A stretch of 64,000 nt of DNA. Origin: UMGS1387 sp045540015 (GTDB lineage Bacteria > Bacillota > Clostridia > Oscillospirales > CAG-382). The stretch spans positions 124,001-188,000 of the forward strand of contig JAZQGP010000052.1 in NCBI GenBank assembly GCA_045540015.1. Direction: 5' to 3'. Position 1 is the first letter of the stretch, and each line of letters starts with the position of its first letter. Below are positions 17,067-25,019 of this stretch, in pieces. The notes under the pieces were generated by a model. It was not told the origin of the DNA, did no database searches, and worked only from the letters and a program-made list of their open reading frames with translations. The translations under genes and the position numbers were made by a program.

Positions 17067-20041
17067 GACTCGAAAAGTTTGAACAGACTGTGTTTATAAC
17101 TCACGACAACAAAAATCTTGTGTATCTTAAGGTTGCAGATAGAGATGGATGCAATGAATGGAGTTTATCTGTAACAATTGAAGGAAATACTGTTATTCAA
17201 CGTACTACATATCCCTACACCGAAAACGGAGCAAAGCTTCTGCTTCCAAATGTTGAAAAGAACACTGAGGCTGTTATATGTCTTGAAGGATTACTCGACA
17301 CTCCCGAATACTTTAGTGTAATACTGAAGCCAGTACACAAAAAGCATGTGCATATACTCTCTTCTTCTCACGAGGACCTTGGATACTGTGCATATGCAAA
17401 CGAGCTTGGAAAAAGCTGTACAGACTACATAAACAAGGCAGTCGAAATTGCAAAAGTCCGACGTGACTACAAATATACAATAGAGCACTACTGGATGCTC
17501 GATTCTTTCAACAAGTATGCAACAGACAACGAAAAACAAGCACTAAAAGAACAGTTTAAAATCGGAAACATCGGACTTGGTGCAGCTTTCTGCGGCGTTC
17601 ATACATCGTGGCAAAGCAAAGAACAACTCATCCGAGGTGTTCAGCACGCCGTTAAATGCCGCGACAAATGGGACGTTTCTCCAAAAACCGTAGTATATAC
17701 AGATATTTCCGGAATAAGCTGCTCTGCCATTACTGCTTACAGTGAATGCGGGATCAAATATGCAGCAATCCTCGAAAACCTTGGTTTCAGAAGCAGACCT
17801 ACAAAATATAGTTTTCCAATCCTTTTCAGATGGAAGTCAAATAATTCAAATGACTCTCTCATATGCTGGCACCAGACGGGTTACAGCCTTAACGCTCTAG
17901 ATGCTGTATGGAAGAGCAGGCTTGTGTTTGACGAAACAAAGGCTGCAGAAACAGAGAGAATCATCAATGAGTACATACAGAACGAAGCAAACGGCTATGA
18001 TATTATTCCGATAAGCTTTTACCATGACCGTGAAATACCGAATATTTATCTCGCTGATATCTGCAAAGCAATGAACAAAAGATGGAAATCACCGGTTTTT
18101 ACCATGTCATTACCTGACGAAATATTTGCAGATATTGAAAAGCATCATGCAAATTCTATTCCCGTTCTTTCAGGAGAACTATGTGACCAATGGGCAGACT
18201 TTGCATCTATTTACGCAGACTGGATGTCAGACAAAAGATACACGCAGAATACAATACGCTCTGCTGAAGCAATGTCTGTAATTAATTCAGCAATCGACGG
18301 TGCAGAGTATCCCCGCGATGATATTGACAAAGTATACTATAAAATTGGAGAATTTGATGAGCATTGCTGGCCAACTGTTGCAAATAAGCCGTTGAAAATG
18401 CATATATTCAACACAACGCTTGTAAAGAAATACAATGTTCAAAGTGCAAAAGAAATTACAAACAACCTGCTTGATATTTCCGACAATAGTTCAATACAAC
18501 CAAACAAAACACTATATGTAAAAAGCTTTGTTCCCTACCCCACTTTCACATGTGCACATCTTAAATGCGGTGTTAAAGAAATTGACTGCCAGAAGCTTTA
18601 TAACGACACAATAATTACTTCGCCCATTAATTTGGAAGGCTTCGGCGTAAAAGAATTCGAGATTGATGAAACCAATGTTATAAGTCCTGTAAAGATACAT
18701 AAAGATGCTGTTGATACCGGTATGTACACTGTAACAAGCAATCATGAAACAGGAAATATTGTAAGTATTATTGACAAAGAATCCGGTCGGGAACTCATTG
18801 ATAAAAATGCATATTTCAAGATGTGCGACTTTATATATGTTCATGATCAGAATGCTGTTTTTACTTTTAAGGACAATACAACACCCGATCTTCGTTTTGA
18901 AACAGCAAAAACAAGAGAATACGGCATCGAACAGGGGCCTGTTGCTACAGTAATACGGAAAACCGCATATGAAGAACAATTAGGAGCAAATGTCAGTGTT
19001 ACACTAATTTTCTATAAAAAAGAAAAGAACATTGACGTACATCTTGAGTTTAAAAATGCTTTCGGCTTAATGGGAAGCCAACTCGACAGATACAGAAAAA
19101 ACATTTTCTTCGCCTTTCCTTTCAAATCAAGCAAACGTTTATTCTACACACAGACTTCTGCTGACATATTGCGCGAGCCTGACGACAGGCTTAAAAATGC
19201 ACCGCATGACTTTGTTGTGGCAAACAGTTGGGTTGCAGTAGACGGAACAGACGGAGGAACATGTCTATACTCAAAAGATATGCCCGTATTTCATCTCGGC
19301 GGAATACATTACAATTCTCTCTCAACAGATATTACACCGAGAAGCACAGGCATATTCCTGTACGCTGCAACCAACAGATGCAATCAGCTTGTATACAGAA
19401 GTGAAAAAGACTGCTATGGTAAGTTCGACTTATCAATACTTCCATATCAAGGAGAAATTGACACAAGTGCTCTCAACCGATGGTCAGAACAGAAAAATCA
19501 CCCGCTTACAGCTTTCACACACCAAATAAATGGAAAAGTTTTTGATATAGATAACAAATACATAACTCTCTGCGCTCTCAAAAAAGCTAATGATGATGAT
19601 AATGCTGTTATAAGACTGTACAACGAAACAAATTCCGAGCAAACTTTCAGTGTTACTTTACCTTTTCAAATTACCGATGCAAAGCTAGTTTCCATTGACG
19701 AAAAAACTCTTATTGGAAACGCAAACATAACTGACAGCAAAACACTTCATCTGCATGCGGAAAAAGGAGCATATGTTACAGTCAAATTATATCCGTATAC
19801 AGCAATAGAATGTACAAATGCACCGTCTTCTCCGTATATTGATGAACTGTTCAGCTATGAAATTGAAAATAACAAGACTGTTGTTTGCTTTAAAAAACAC
19901 AACTGCAAACAGGTAAAAGGATTTCGCGTACTTTGCGGTACAAATCAGATTAAAACACTTGATAACACAGAACTTGAAGTTCAGTTCTGCGAAATAGAAG
20001 AAACAAACCTTTTGAATATATCCGTTGAAATAATTCCATAA
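17063..20041 (+). CDS. Divergent GH38-like glycosidase (alpha-mannosidase superfamily)
   Basis: A 992-aa cytoplasmic protein, last gene of the operon. The N-terminal catalytic region resembles GH38 / DUF5054 proteins: VHILSSSHEDLGY (His103, Asp105), VVYTDISG with Asp214 at the place of the GH38 nucleophile, and GEFDEHCW (His434). Together these match the His-x-Asp, Asp and His zinc ligands of alpha-mannosidases. A GELCDQWADFAS segment and an alpha-helical bundle follow, then beta-rich C-terminal domains (about 550-992). No signal peptide or transmembrane segment, so it would act on imported oligosaccharides. The substrate is inferred from family and from mannonate dehydratase next door; the catalytic loop differs clearly from classical HxHxDPGW enzymes. 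Confidence 0.7.
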   Translation: MRLEKFEQTVFITHDNKNLVYLKVADRDGCNEWSLSVTIEGNTVIQRTTYPYTENGAKLLLPNVEKNTEAVICLEGLLDTPEYFSVILKPVHKKHVHILSSSHEDLGYCAYANELGKSCTDYINKAVEIAKVRRDYKYTIEHYWMLDSFNKYATDNEKQALKEQFKIGNIGLGAAFCGVHTSWQSKEQLIRGVQHAVKCRDKWDVSPKTVVYTDISGISCSAITAYSECGIKYAAILENLGFRSRPTKYSFPILFRWKSNNSNDSLICWHQTGYSLNALDAVWKSRLVFDETKAAETERIINEYIQNEANGYDIIPISFYHDREIPNIYLADICKAMNKRWKSPVFTMSLPDEIFADIEKHHANSIPVLSGELCDQWADFASIYADWMSDKRYTQNTIRSAEAMSVINSAIDGAEYPRDDIDKVYYKIGEFDEHCWPTVANKPLKMHIFNTTLVKKYNVQSAKEITNNLLDISDNSSIQPNKTLYVKSFVPYPTFTCAHLKCGVKEIDCQKLYNDTIITSPINLEGFGVKEFEIDETNVISPVKIHKDAVDTGMYTVTSNHETGNIVSIIDKESGRELIDKNAYFKMCDFIYVHDQNAVFTFKDNTTPDLRFETAKTREYGIEQGPVATVIRKTAYEEQLGANVSVTLIFYKKEKNIDVHLEFKNAFGLMGSQLDRYRKNIFFAFPFKSSKRLFYTQTSADILREPDDRLKNAPHDFVVANSWVAVDGTDGGTCLYSKDMPVFHLGGIHYNSLSTDITPRSTGIFLYAATNRCNQLVYRSEKDCYGKFDLSILPYQGEIDTSALNRWSEQKNHPLTAFTHQINGKVFDIDNKYITLCALKKANDDDNAVIRLYNETNSEQTFSVTLPFQITDAKLVSIDEKTLIGNANITDSKTLHLHAEKGAYVTVKLYPYTAIECTNAPSSPYIDELFSYEIENNKTVVCFKKHNCKQVKGFRVLCGTNQIKTLDNTELEVQFCEIEETNLLNISVEIIP

Positions 20042-20051
20042 CACAAAAAAC

Positions 20052-20083
20052 AAGCGGCGCTGCAAATGCAGAACCGCTTTTAA
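20052..20083. terminator. Terminator between convergent operons
   Basis: AAGCGG / CCGCTT outer stem enclosing CTGCA-AA-TGCAG, followed by TTTAATT on the + strand and by a T-rich run (AAAAAACA on the + strand) on the other side. It can serve both the GH38-like gene and the convergent isomerase gene. Confidence 0.8.
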
Positions 20084-20096
20084 TTATCAGTTTTAA

Positions 20097-20633
20097 TTAG
20101 TCTTCAATTTTAGGTTCTCTTACAATACGCTTGTCTGTGAAAACGTCAGTTTCATCAGTACTTTTTGTAGAGAACTCGGAAATTACAGCGCCATCTTCAC
20201 CGGCAATAAACCAATGTAATGTTTCAGGCATAATTGTATACTGTTCACCGGGATTCAATACAATTTCATGGAAAACAGTAAGATCTGTTTCAGTAGGAAT
20301 ATAAGGACATGTAATTTCTGTCTTCTCGCCAGTTACATAAAGATAAACTTTACCGTATCTGCAACGGAAGGTTTCTTCTTTTCCGGGCATATTATAAGAA
20401 GGAACATGCTTGTGTTCAGGACACGCCTGATAAGGAAGAAGCACCATTTCCTTTGCACAGACTCTTTCGGTATTGATATATGTGAGAATCTGAAGTCCAA
20501 CTTTGTCAACAATGTTAAGTCCAAGATCTGCCACCTCAATACAGCTCTTTTCTTCATCGGTAAGAACGATGTGTGCCTTTTCATAAAGCTCAAGCGCTTT
20601 CTTTACGTGTAAATCATAAGTTTCTCTTTTCAT
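20097..20633 (-). CDS. D-lyxose/D-mannose ketol-isomerase
   Basis: A 178-aa cupin of the D-lyxose isomerase family (COG3822), which interconverts D-lyxose/D-xylulose and D-mannose/D-fructose with Mn2+. Metal ligands are visible as His74, His76 (CPEHKHVP), Glu87 (GKEETFRCRYG) and His140 (ETLHWFIAG). The C-terminal GAVISEFSTKSTDETDVFTD is highly characteristic. A good ribosome site (CGGAGG) precedes the ATG. It is a single gene convergent with the mannoside operon, and mannose is a likely shared metabolite (inference). Confidence 0.9.
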   Translation of the reverse strand: MKRETYDLHVKKALELYEKAHIVLTDEEKSCIEVADLGLNIVDKVGLQILTYINTERVCAKEMVLLPYQACPEHKHVPSYNMPGKEETFRCRYGKVYLYVTGEKTEITCPYIPTETDLTVFHEIVLNPGEQYTIMPETLHWFIAGEDGAVISEFSTKSTDETDVFTDKRIVREPKIED

Positions 20634-20690
20634 AATTATATCCTCCGGTGTTTAATAAAATAATCAGTACTGCTGCAAATAATCTATAAA

Positions 20691-21404
20691 TTATTTTCCT
20701 TTATTGATTCTGGTCTTTGCATAATATTCTTCTATAATATTATCAAATTCCTCATGAGTCATATCCGGCCAAAGTGTATCAAGATAAACAAACTCCGAAT
20801 AAGCCGTTTCCCAAGGAAAAAATCCGCTAAGACGTTTATCTCCGCCGGTTCTGATAACAAGGTCCATATCAGGCGATTCCGATTCGTCAAGATACGATTT
20901 ATATACCTTTTCATCAAGTTTATTGATATCCAGTTTTCCGTTTACTGTGTCTTGTGCAATTTTACGAGCCGCTCTCAGTGTTTCGTCATGGCCTCCGTAG
21001 CTTATTGCTATATTTACAGTAAGAGAATTACAGTGCTTAGTCTGCTCAGCAGCATTTTCAAGAATCTTACGCGATTTTTCCGAAACCCTTTCAAAATTAC
21101 CAATCGGTATAACACGTATTTCTCTGTTGAGACAGGTTTTAAGGTGTTTTGTAAATACCTTTTCCATAAGATCAAATAGACCTGTTATTTCTTCACTTGT
21201 GCGGTTCCAGTTATCATATGAAAAAGCATAGACGGTAAGATACGGAATACCCGCCTCCTGGCACCAGGTACAGATTTCCATAAACTTATCTCCGCCTTTT
21301 TCATGCCCTTTAACAACACTTTCGAGCTTATGAAGTCTTGCCCAGCGTCTGTTGCCATCCATGATAACGCCAACATGCTGTATTTGCGATGCCTTTTCTG
21401 CCAT
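20691..21404 (-). CDS. uppS: Isoprenyl transferase (undecaprenyl diphosphate synthase family)
   Basis: Cis-prenyltransferase (237 aa) that builds the C55 lipid carrier for wall synthesis. VGVIMDGNRRWA with catalytic Asp16 starts the protein; YAFSYDNWNRT, AISYGGHDE, DLVIRTGGDKRLSGFFPWE and the C-terminal ELVFLDTLWPD-like segment (EFVYLDTLWPD) follow. It lies 21 bases after the polyprenyl diphosphate synthase gene that would supply its allylic primer. Confidence 0.96.
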   Translation of the reverse strand: MAEKASQIQHVGVIMDGNRRWARLHKLESVVKGHEKGGDKFMEICTWCQEAGIPYLTVYAFSYDNWNRTSEEITGLFDLMEKVFTKHLKTCLNREIRVIPIGNFERVSEKSRKILENAAEQTKHCNSLTVNIAISYGGHDETLRAARKIAQDTVNGKLDINKLDEKVYKSYLDESESPDMDLVIRTGGDKRLSGFFPWETAYSEFVYLDTLWPDMTHEEFDNIIEEYYAKTRINKGK

Positions 21405-21425
21405 TGTATCAACGCTCCTTCTATA

Positions 21426-22454
21426 TCAGGTATTTCTTTTTGTCATGTAGTCAAGCATCTCAAAAAGAAGCTCTTTGCTATTTTGAGTGATTTCCATTTT
21501 TTCAAGTATTCCAGCTGCTTTTTCTGTATAACCTTGGCACTCGGAATTTACAAAATCAAAAGTGCCTGAGATTATAAACATATTTCTGACTTTTTCAAGA
21601 TCCTCATTTGTGCTGTTTGGATTGCCGTAGATGCTTTCAAAGAGCTCTTTGTCATTTTTGGATGCATTATCAACAAAGTATGCAGATAATACAGTTTTTT
21701 TGCCTTCGTGCAAATCACTTATTACAGGCTTTCCAAGTTTTTTCTCGTCACCGAAAATACCGAGAATATCGTCTCTAATCTGAAAAGCTATGCCCACATT
21801 CTTTCCAAATTCGGAAAGATTTGACATTTTATCCCGGCTCATCCCGGAAAGTATTGCACCGAGAACAAGAGGCCCTGAAATTGTGTATTGTGCAGTTTTA
21901 AGAGAATACATTTCGATAACATCTTCCATAGTATACTTATTACACTCCGAAAGCTCGATATCCTTCAGCTCTCCTGCAATTGTTGAAACAAAAACTCTAT
22001 TCTGATGTCTTATACACGCGCTTTTAACAGTATCGGGATAGCCGGAAGTTTGAATAATATCGAGCGCACACATAAGTCCCATGTCACCTGTACAAATAGC
22101 CTTTGAAACACCATTATGATTATCACCAAGCTCAACGTGCATTGAGGGTTTAAATCGTCTTGTTCTGCTGTTATCTATTATATCGTCATGCACAAGGACG
22201 CCTGTCTGGAAGATTTCATAAGACATGGCAACAGGAATAATTTTCTCGTCCGCCTTTTCACCTTCAAGCTCATACCCAAGCTTTACAAGATATGCCCTGA
22301 GACGCTTTCCTGATTCACTGTGTCTTATAAATGTATCGACATACTTTTGAATACACTTTTCGCTACATACATCGGAAAGATATTCCTTCAATGCTCCGTT
22401 TGATATATAGCTATCACAGGCTGTTTTGAATCTTTGCAGTTCTTCTATAAACAT
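21426..22454 (-). CDS. Trans-polyprenyl diphosphate synthase
   Basis: All-alpha prenyl diphosphate synthase (342 aa), making farnesyl, geranylgeranyl or longer diphosphates. The first aspartate motif is D90-D91-x-x-D94 (VHDDIIDNS) and the second begins D228-D229 (IRDDILG), where the last aspartate is replaced by Gly232, as in some bacterial relatives. Product chain length cannot be read from sequence with confidence. The start follows AGAGG; uppS is directly downstream, suggesting a two-gene lipid-carrier operon separated from the usual dxs/xseB partners. Confidence 0.88.
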   Translation of the reverse strand: MFIEELQRFKTACDSYISNGALKEYLSDVCSEKCIQKYVDTFIRHSESGKRLRAYLVKLGYELEGEKADEKIIPVAMSYEIFQTGVLVHDDIIDNSRTRRFKPSMHVELGDNHNGVSKAICTGDMGLMCALDIIQTSGYPDTVKSACIRHQNRVFVSTIAGELKDIELSECNKYTMEDVIEMYSLKTAQYTISGPLVLGAILSGMSRDKMSNLSEFGKNVGIAFQIRDDILGIFGDEKKLGKPVISDLHEGKKTVLSAYFVDNASKNDKELFESIYGNPNSTNEDLEKVRNMFIISGTFDFVNSECQGYTEKAAGILEKMEITQNSKELLFEMLDYMTKRNT

Positions 22455-22525
22455 TAACTTATGTACCTCTTTAAATTTATATACTGATTATATGCTCATG
22501 TGATATTAGGGACTAAATTTTTAAA

Positions 22526-22618
22526 GGCTGTCACGAAGTGACTGACGAGGTGTAGATTGCGAAAGCAATCGTTATTTCTTAATTTGTTTTTTCCACCTCA
22601 TGCACCGCAAGCGGATGC
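22526..22618. repeat. Hairpin-rich intergenic element, clostridial repeat-like
   Basis: Three short hairpins follow one another: GTCAC-GAA-GTGAC (22530-22542), GATTGC-GAAA-GCAATC (22555-22570) and CCGC-AA-GCGG within GCA..TGC (22602-22618). The reverse strand reads ...CAATCTACACCTCGTCAG..., which I recognise as like dispersed intergenic repeats in Clostridia genomes; this is from memory and not searched. Only one copy is in the window. Confidence 0.5.
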
Positions 22619-22648
22619 CGGTTTTTTAGCTATTTCAACACATAAGAT

Positions 22649-23692
22649 TTAAATGCAACTGTGTTTCTTCACAAACTTAATAACCTTCAACCAATCTTCA
22701 CGGCTAAAGTAATGGAGACCCGCCCTCAAATGATATCCTACACAACCCTCATGATACATATCATTCACCTGTGGTAGTCTATCCTCACACACAAAACCTT
22801 TTTTTCTGTATTTTTCATATACTCCGCTTACTGCATAGCAAGTTAACATTTCAGAATCAGGATCTGCCCATTTATCCTCATCAGCACTTGCTATGTATAC
22901 ATATCTCGGAGCAATTGAAGCTACTAAATAATGCTGGTCAAAAGGCATATTATATTCATTGTTTACATATTTTTTGTAATTCTCACAGAACCAATACGGA
23001 AATTTTTTGCAGATATCTTCAATTCTTTCCCCTTGTTTGCCTCTGGAGATTGCCGCACCACTACAACCCGAATTATTAGAATAGGCATACTTAAAGCGTT
23101 CATCCGTTGCTGCTGTTAAAAGTGCAGTTTTCCCAAGACGGGAATGCCCACACACAATGCTGCAATCAAAATCAAGGCAATCCAAAGTTTGTGCGTAATC
23201 CATGGCTCGTTGGGCAGCCCACGCCCACATAGCAATTTTTCCGGGATCGCTTGCGCCTCTTTTTCCGTTTTCATAAAGTTCTCCTGCAAGACCGTTTGTA
23301 AAATCGTTGTCATCATTGGTAACGTCATTATAGCAGAATGAAAGCACCGCAAAACCATTATCAACAATTTCTTCAACAGGAATATATCGGTCGGGAACAC
23401 TGTCGCGAAAGTTTATGCATATAAAAAACGGATGCTTTCCTTCCTTCTTTGGAATAGTGACATAAATGGGGAATGTGAACTCTTTTTTTGAAAACTGTGA
23501 AGTTATTTCGACCTTTCTCGAAATTGCTTTTCCTGCACAGAAATTGTGAATGTAGTTTTCTATCGACTTATAAGATATGCTTTCAGGTTTGGGTGGCATA
23601 TATCCATATTCCTCTTTCAACAAAATATCAAGCATCTCATCCCTTGACATAAAAGGAGGAAGATTTTTTTCTTTCAACATATTTTCAAGCAT
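22649..23692 (-). CDS. CE15-like alpha/beta-hydrolase (glucuronoyl esterase family)
   Basis: A 347-aa alpha/beta-hydrolase. The nucleophile motif is CGHSRLGK (Ser184), with the Arg/Lys pattern typical of family CE15. Other matches are the PFDQH(Y)LVASIAPRYVY segment, DKWADPDSE, and the C-terminal catalytic His327 in GYHLRAGLHYFSREDW. CE15 enzymes cleave esters between lignin and glucuronoxylan; related esterases act on acetylated or methylated sugars. There is no signal peptide, so a small imported substrate is likelier than polymer. It is co-directional with the CE4-like gene 176 bases upstream. Confidence 0.8.
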   Translation of the reverse strand: MLENMLKEKNLPPFMSRDEMLDILLKEEYGYMPPKPESISYKSIENYIHNFCAGKAISRKVEITSQFSKKEFTFPIYVTIPKKEGKHPFFICINFRDSVPDRYIPVEEIVDNGFAVLSFCYNDVTNDDNDFTNGLAGELYENGKRGASDPGKIAMWAWAAQRAMDYAQTLDCLDFDCSIVCGHSRLGKTALLTAATDERFKYAYSNNSGCSGAAISRGKQGERIEDICKKFPYWFCENYKKYVNNEYNMPFDQHYLVASIAPRYVYIASADEDKWADPDSEMLTCYAVSGVYEKYRKKGFVCEDRLPQVNDMYHEGCVGYHLRAGLHYFSREDWLKVIKFVKKHSCI

Positions 23693-23802
23693 TTAATTTT
23701 ACCTCATAAAATTATATATTTTATACCTGCAGGATTCCGGCTATCTTTCGACAAATTTCGCCACTCATATAAAGGCTGTATAATCCGGATGACAGTATTT
23801 TA

Positions 23803-23866
23803 GGCGATATAGTCACTTCATTCGTGCGATATAGCTTCATCTCATTCTGTTGCAATATGATATGAG
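23803..23866. repeat. Degenerate GCGATATAG tandem repeat
   Basis: Between two minus-strand genes, GCGATATAG occurs at 23803 and 23826, with a degenerate GCAATATGA at 23852, giving units of 23 and 26 bases. The units carry small stem fragments (TCACTTCATTCGTG, TCTCATTCTGTTG). It resembles GCGATAT-type repeats I know from gut clostridia, but is degraded. Confidence 0.45.
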
Positions 23867-23868
23867 GT

Positions 23869-24720
23869 TTAGATGCAGATGGTTTCACCTGACTTTACGC
23901 TGTATAACGTACCATCAACATCCAGCCATATTGTAAATAGTGTTGGGTTGTAGATTCTATGACCGTCCGCACTATATCTTAAATTTTTATACGCCTGTAC
24001 ATAATCGTAGATTTCTATGTTTGTAGCATACCATATCTCATCATTGTGTGCAAGCTTTTTGCAGATTTCTTCTATATGCTCCCAATTATCATTACGGTCG
24101 AACTCATAGCTGTGTCCCCATATATACATAAGGCGCGGAACCCTTCTTGCATGCCATGCTTTTGTAGAAATATCAAGCTTCAAAAATTCGTCAACAAACT
24201 CCATAATTTTAGGATTGTTATGGTGCGCAGTAGGCATCCATGCATGGAAATCTGCAGGTAACATAAAAGAATTATTGTCTCCGCCCAATGTTCGTGAATA
24301 TGCAATATCCAGCTCAACAAGATACTGTTTTATCATCTCATAAGTACCGAAATTCCCCATCTGTGTTATTCCGCTATCAGGATAAGCCATTCCACGGATA
24401 ATAGCATCGCACTTTTCTTCAAGTTCAAGTCTGCAGTCCAGCACATCTCTTATGCCTTCAATAGGTCTTAAATTTCCGTTTGCTCTGTGATTTGCTCCAT
24501 GCACAGCAATTTCGTGTCCTTTGGATAGAAAAATTTCTTTTATCTGTTCCTTTGTGAAGTTAACGTTTCTCACTATTTCACAGTTGAAGTTGAAAGTTCC
24601 CTTCATTCCGTATTTGTCAAACAGTGCCGCAAGCCGTTTGTCCTGAGGGACTCCGTCATCATAACTGAATGTAAGTGCCTTTGCTTTTCCTTCCGGATAT
24701 CTCATAAAAACTGTTTTCAT
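23869..24720 (-). CDS. Polysaccharide deacetylase-like protein (CE4/NodB fold)
   Basis: A 283-aa protein with the NodB-homology core: TFSYDDG (Asp21-Asp22) and HEIAVHGANH (His74 and His78), giving the Asp-His-His metal triad, plus GMAYPDSG and YIWGHSYEFDRN later. Most CE4 enzymes N- or O-deacetylate glycans outside the cell, but this protein has no signal peptide and would act in the cytoplasm. The gene has a strong minus-strand promoter with a long structured leader upstream. The CE15-like esterase follows, so the pair may trim acyl groups from imported oligosaccharides (inference). Confidence 0.8.
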   Translation of the reverse strand: MKTVFMRYPEGKAKALTFSYDDGVPQDKRLAALFDKYGMKGTFNFNCEIVRNVNFTKEQIKEIFLSKGHEIAVHGANHRANGNLRPIEGIRDVLDCRLELEEKCDAIIRGMAYPDSGITQMGNFGTYEMIKQYLVELDIAYSRTLGGDNNSFMLPADFHAWMPTAHHNNPKIMEFVDEFLKLDISTKAWHARRVPRLMYIWGHSYEFDRNDNWEHIEEICKKLAHNDEIWYATNIEIYDYVQAYKNLRYSADGHRIYNPTLFTIWLDVDGTLYSVKSGETICI

Positions 24721-24796
24721 AAAACCATCTCCATTATTTTTTTAAAATCCCCTTTTATACGACACATAAAGTTTAGATACCAATTCTACTGGGCGT

Positions 24797-24915
24797 AAAA
24801 ATGTTTGCTTGCAAAGACATTTTTCAACACCGTCAATTGACACGGTGCTCGAAAGAGCACAAAAGAGCCACTGCTCTTAAGAATTTTATGCAATAAAATT
24901 CTGTACGTGTCAATT
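24797..24915 (-). other. Hairpin array in the leader of the CE4-like gene
   Basis: Five hairpins fill about 120 bases: AAAAATGT..ACATTTTT (24797-24824), CACCGT..ACGGTG (about 24828-24847), GTGCTC-GAAA-GAGCAC (24845-24860), AGAGC-CACT-GCTCT (about 24864-24877) and AGAATTTTA..TAAAATTCT (24880-24902). An outer inverted repeat AATTGACAC (24835-24843) / GTGTCAATT (24907-24915) encloses most of them. Read on the minus strand it lies inside the predicted 5' leader of the CE4-like gene. It could be a regulatory RNA or a MITE-like element; the sequence does not decide. Confidence 0.55.
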
Positions 24916-24941
24916 ATAGCACAGAATAAGATGTTTGTCGA
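24913..24941 (-). promoter_or_regulatory. Sigma-A promoter for CE4-like gene leader
   Basis: On the minus strand, TCGACA (24941-24936) and TATAAT (24918-24913) are 17 bases apart. Transcription would start near 24906, giving a leader of about 185 bases before the ATG at 24720. A second overlapping pair, TTGACA-N17-CATAAA, begins inside the -10 region. Confidence 0.7.
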
Positions 24942-25019
24942 TAGTTTTTTATTATCTATATATTTTTTAATAAATACATGATAAAATTTATACATCTTTA
25001 TAACGAAAGGAAACTTACA

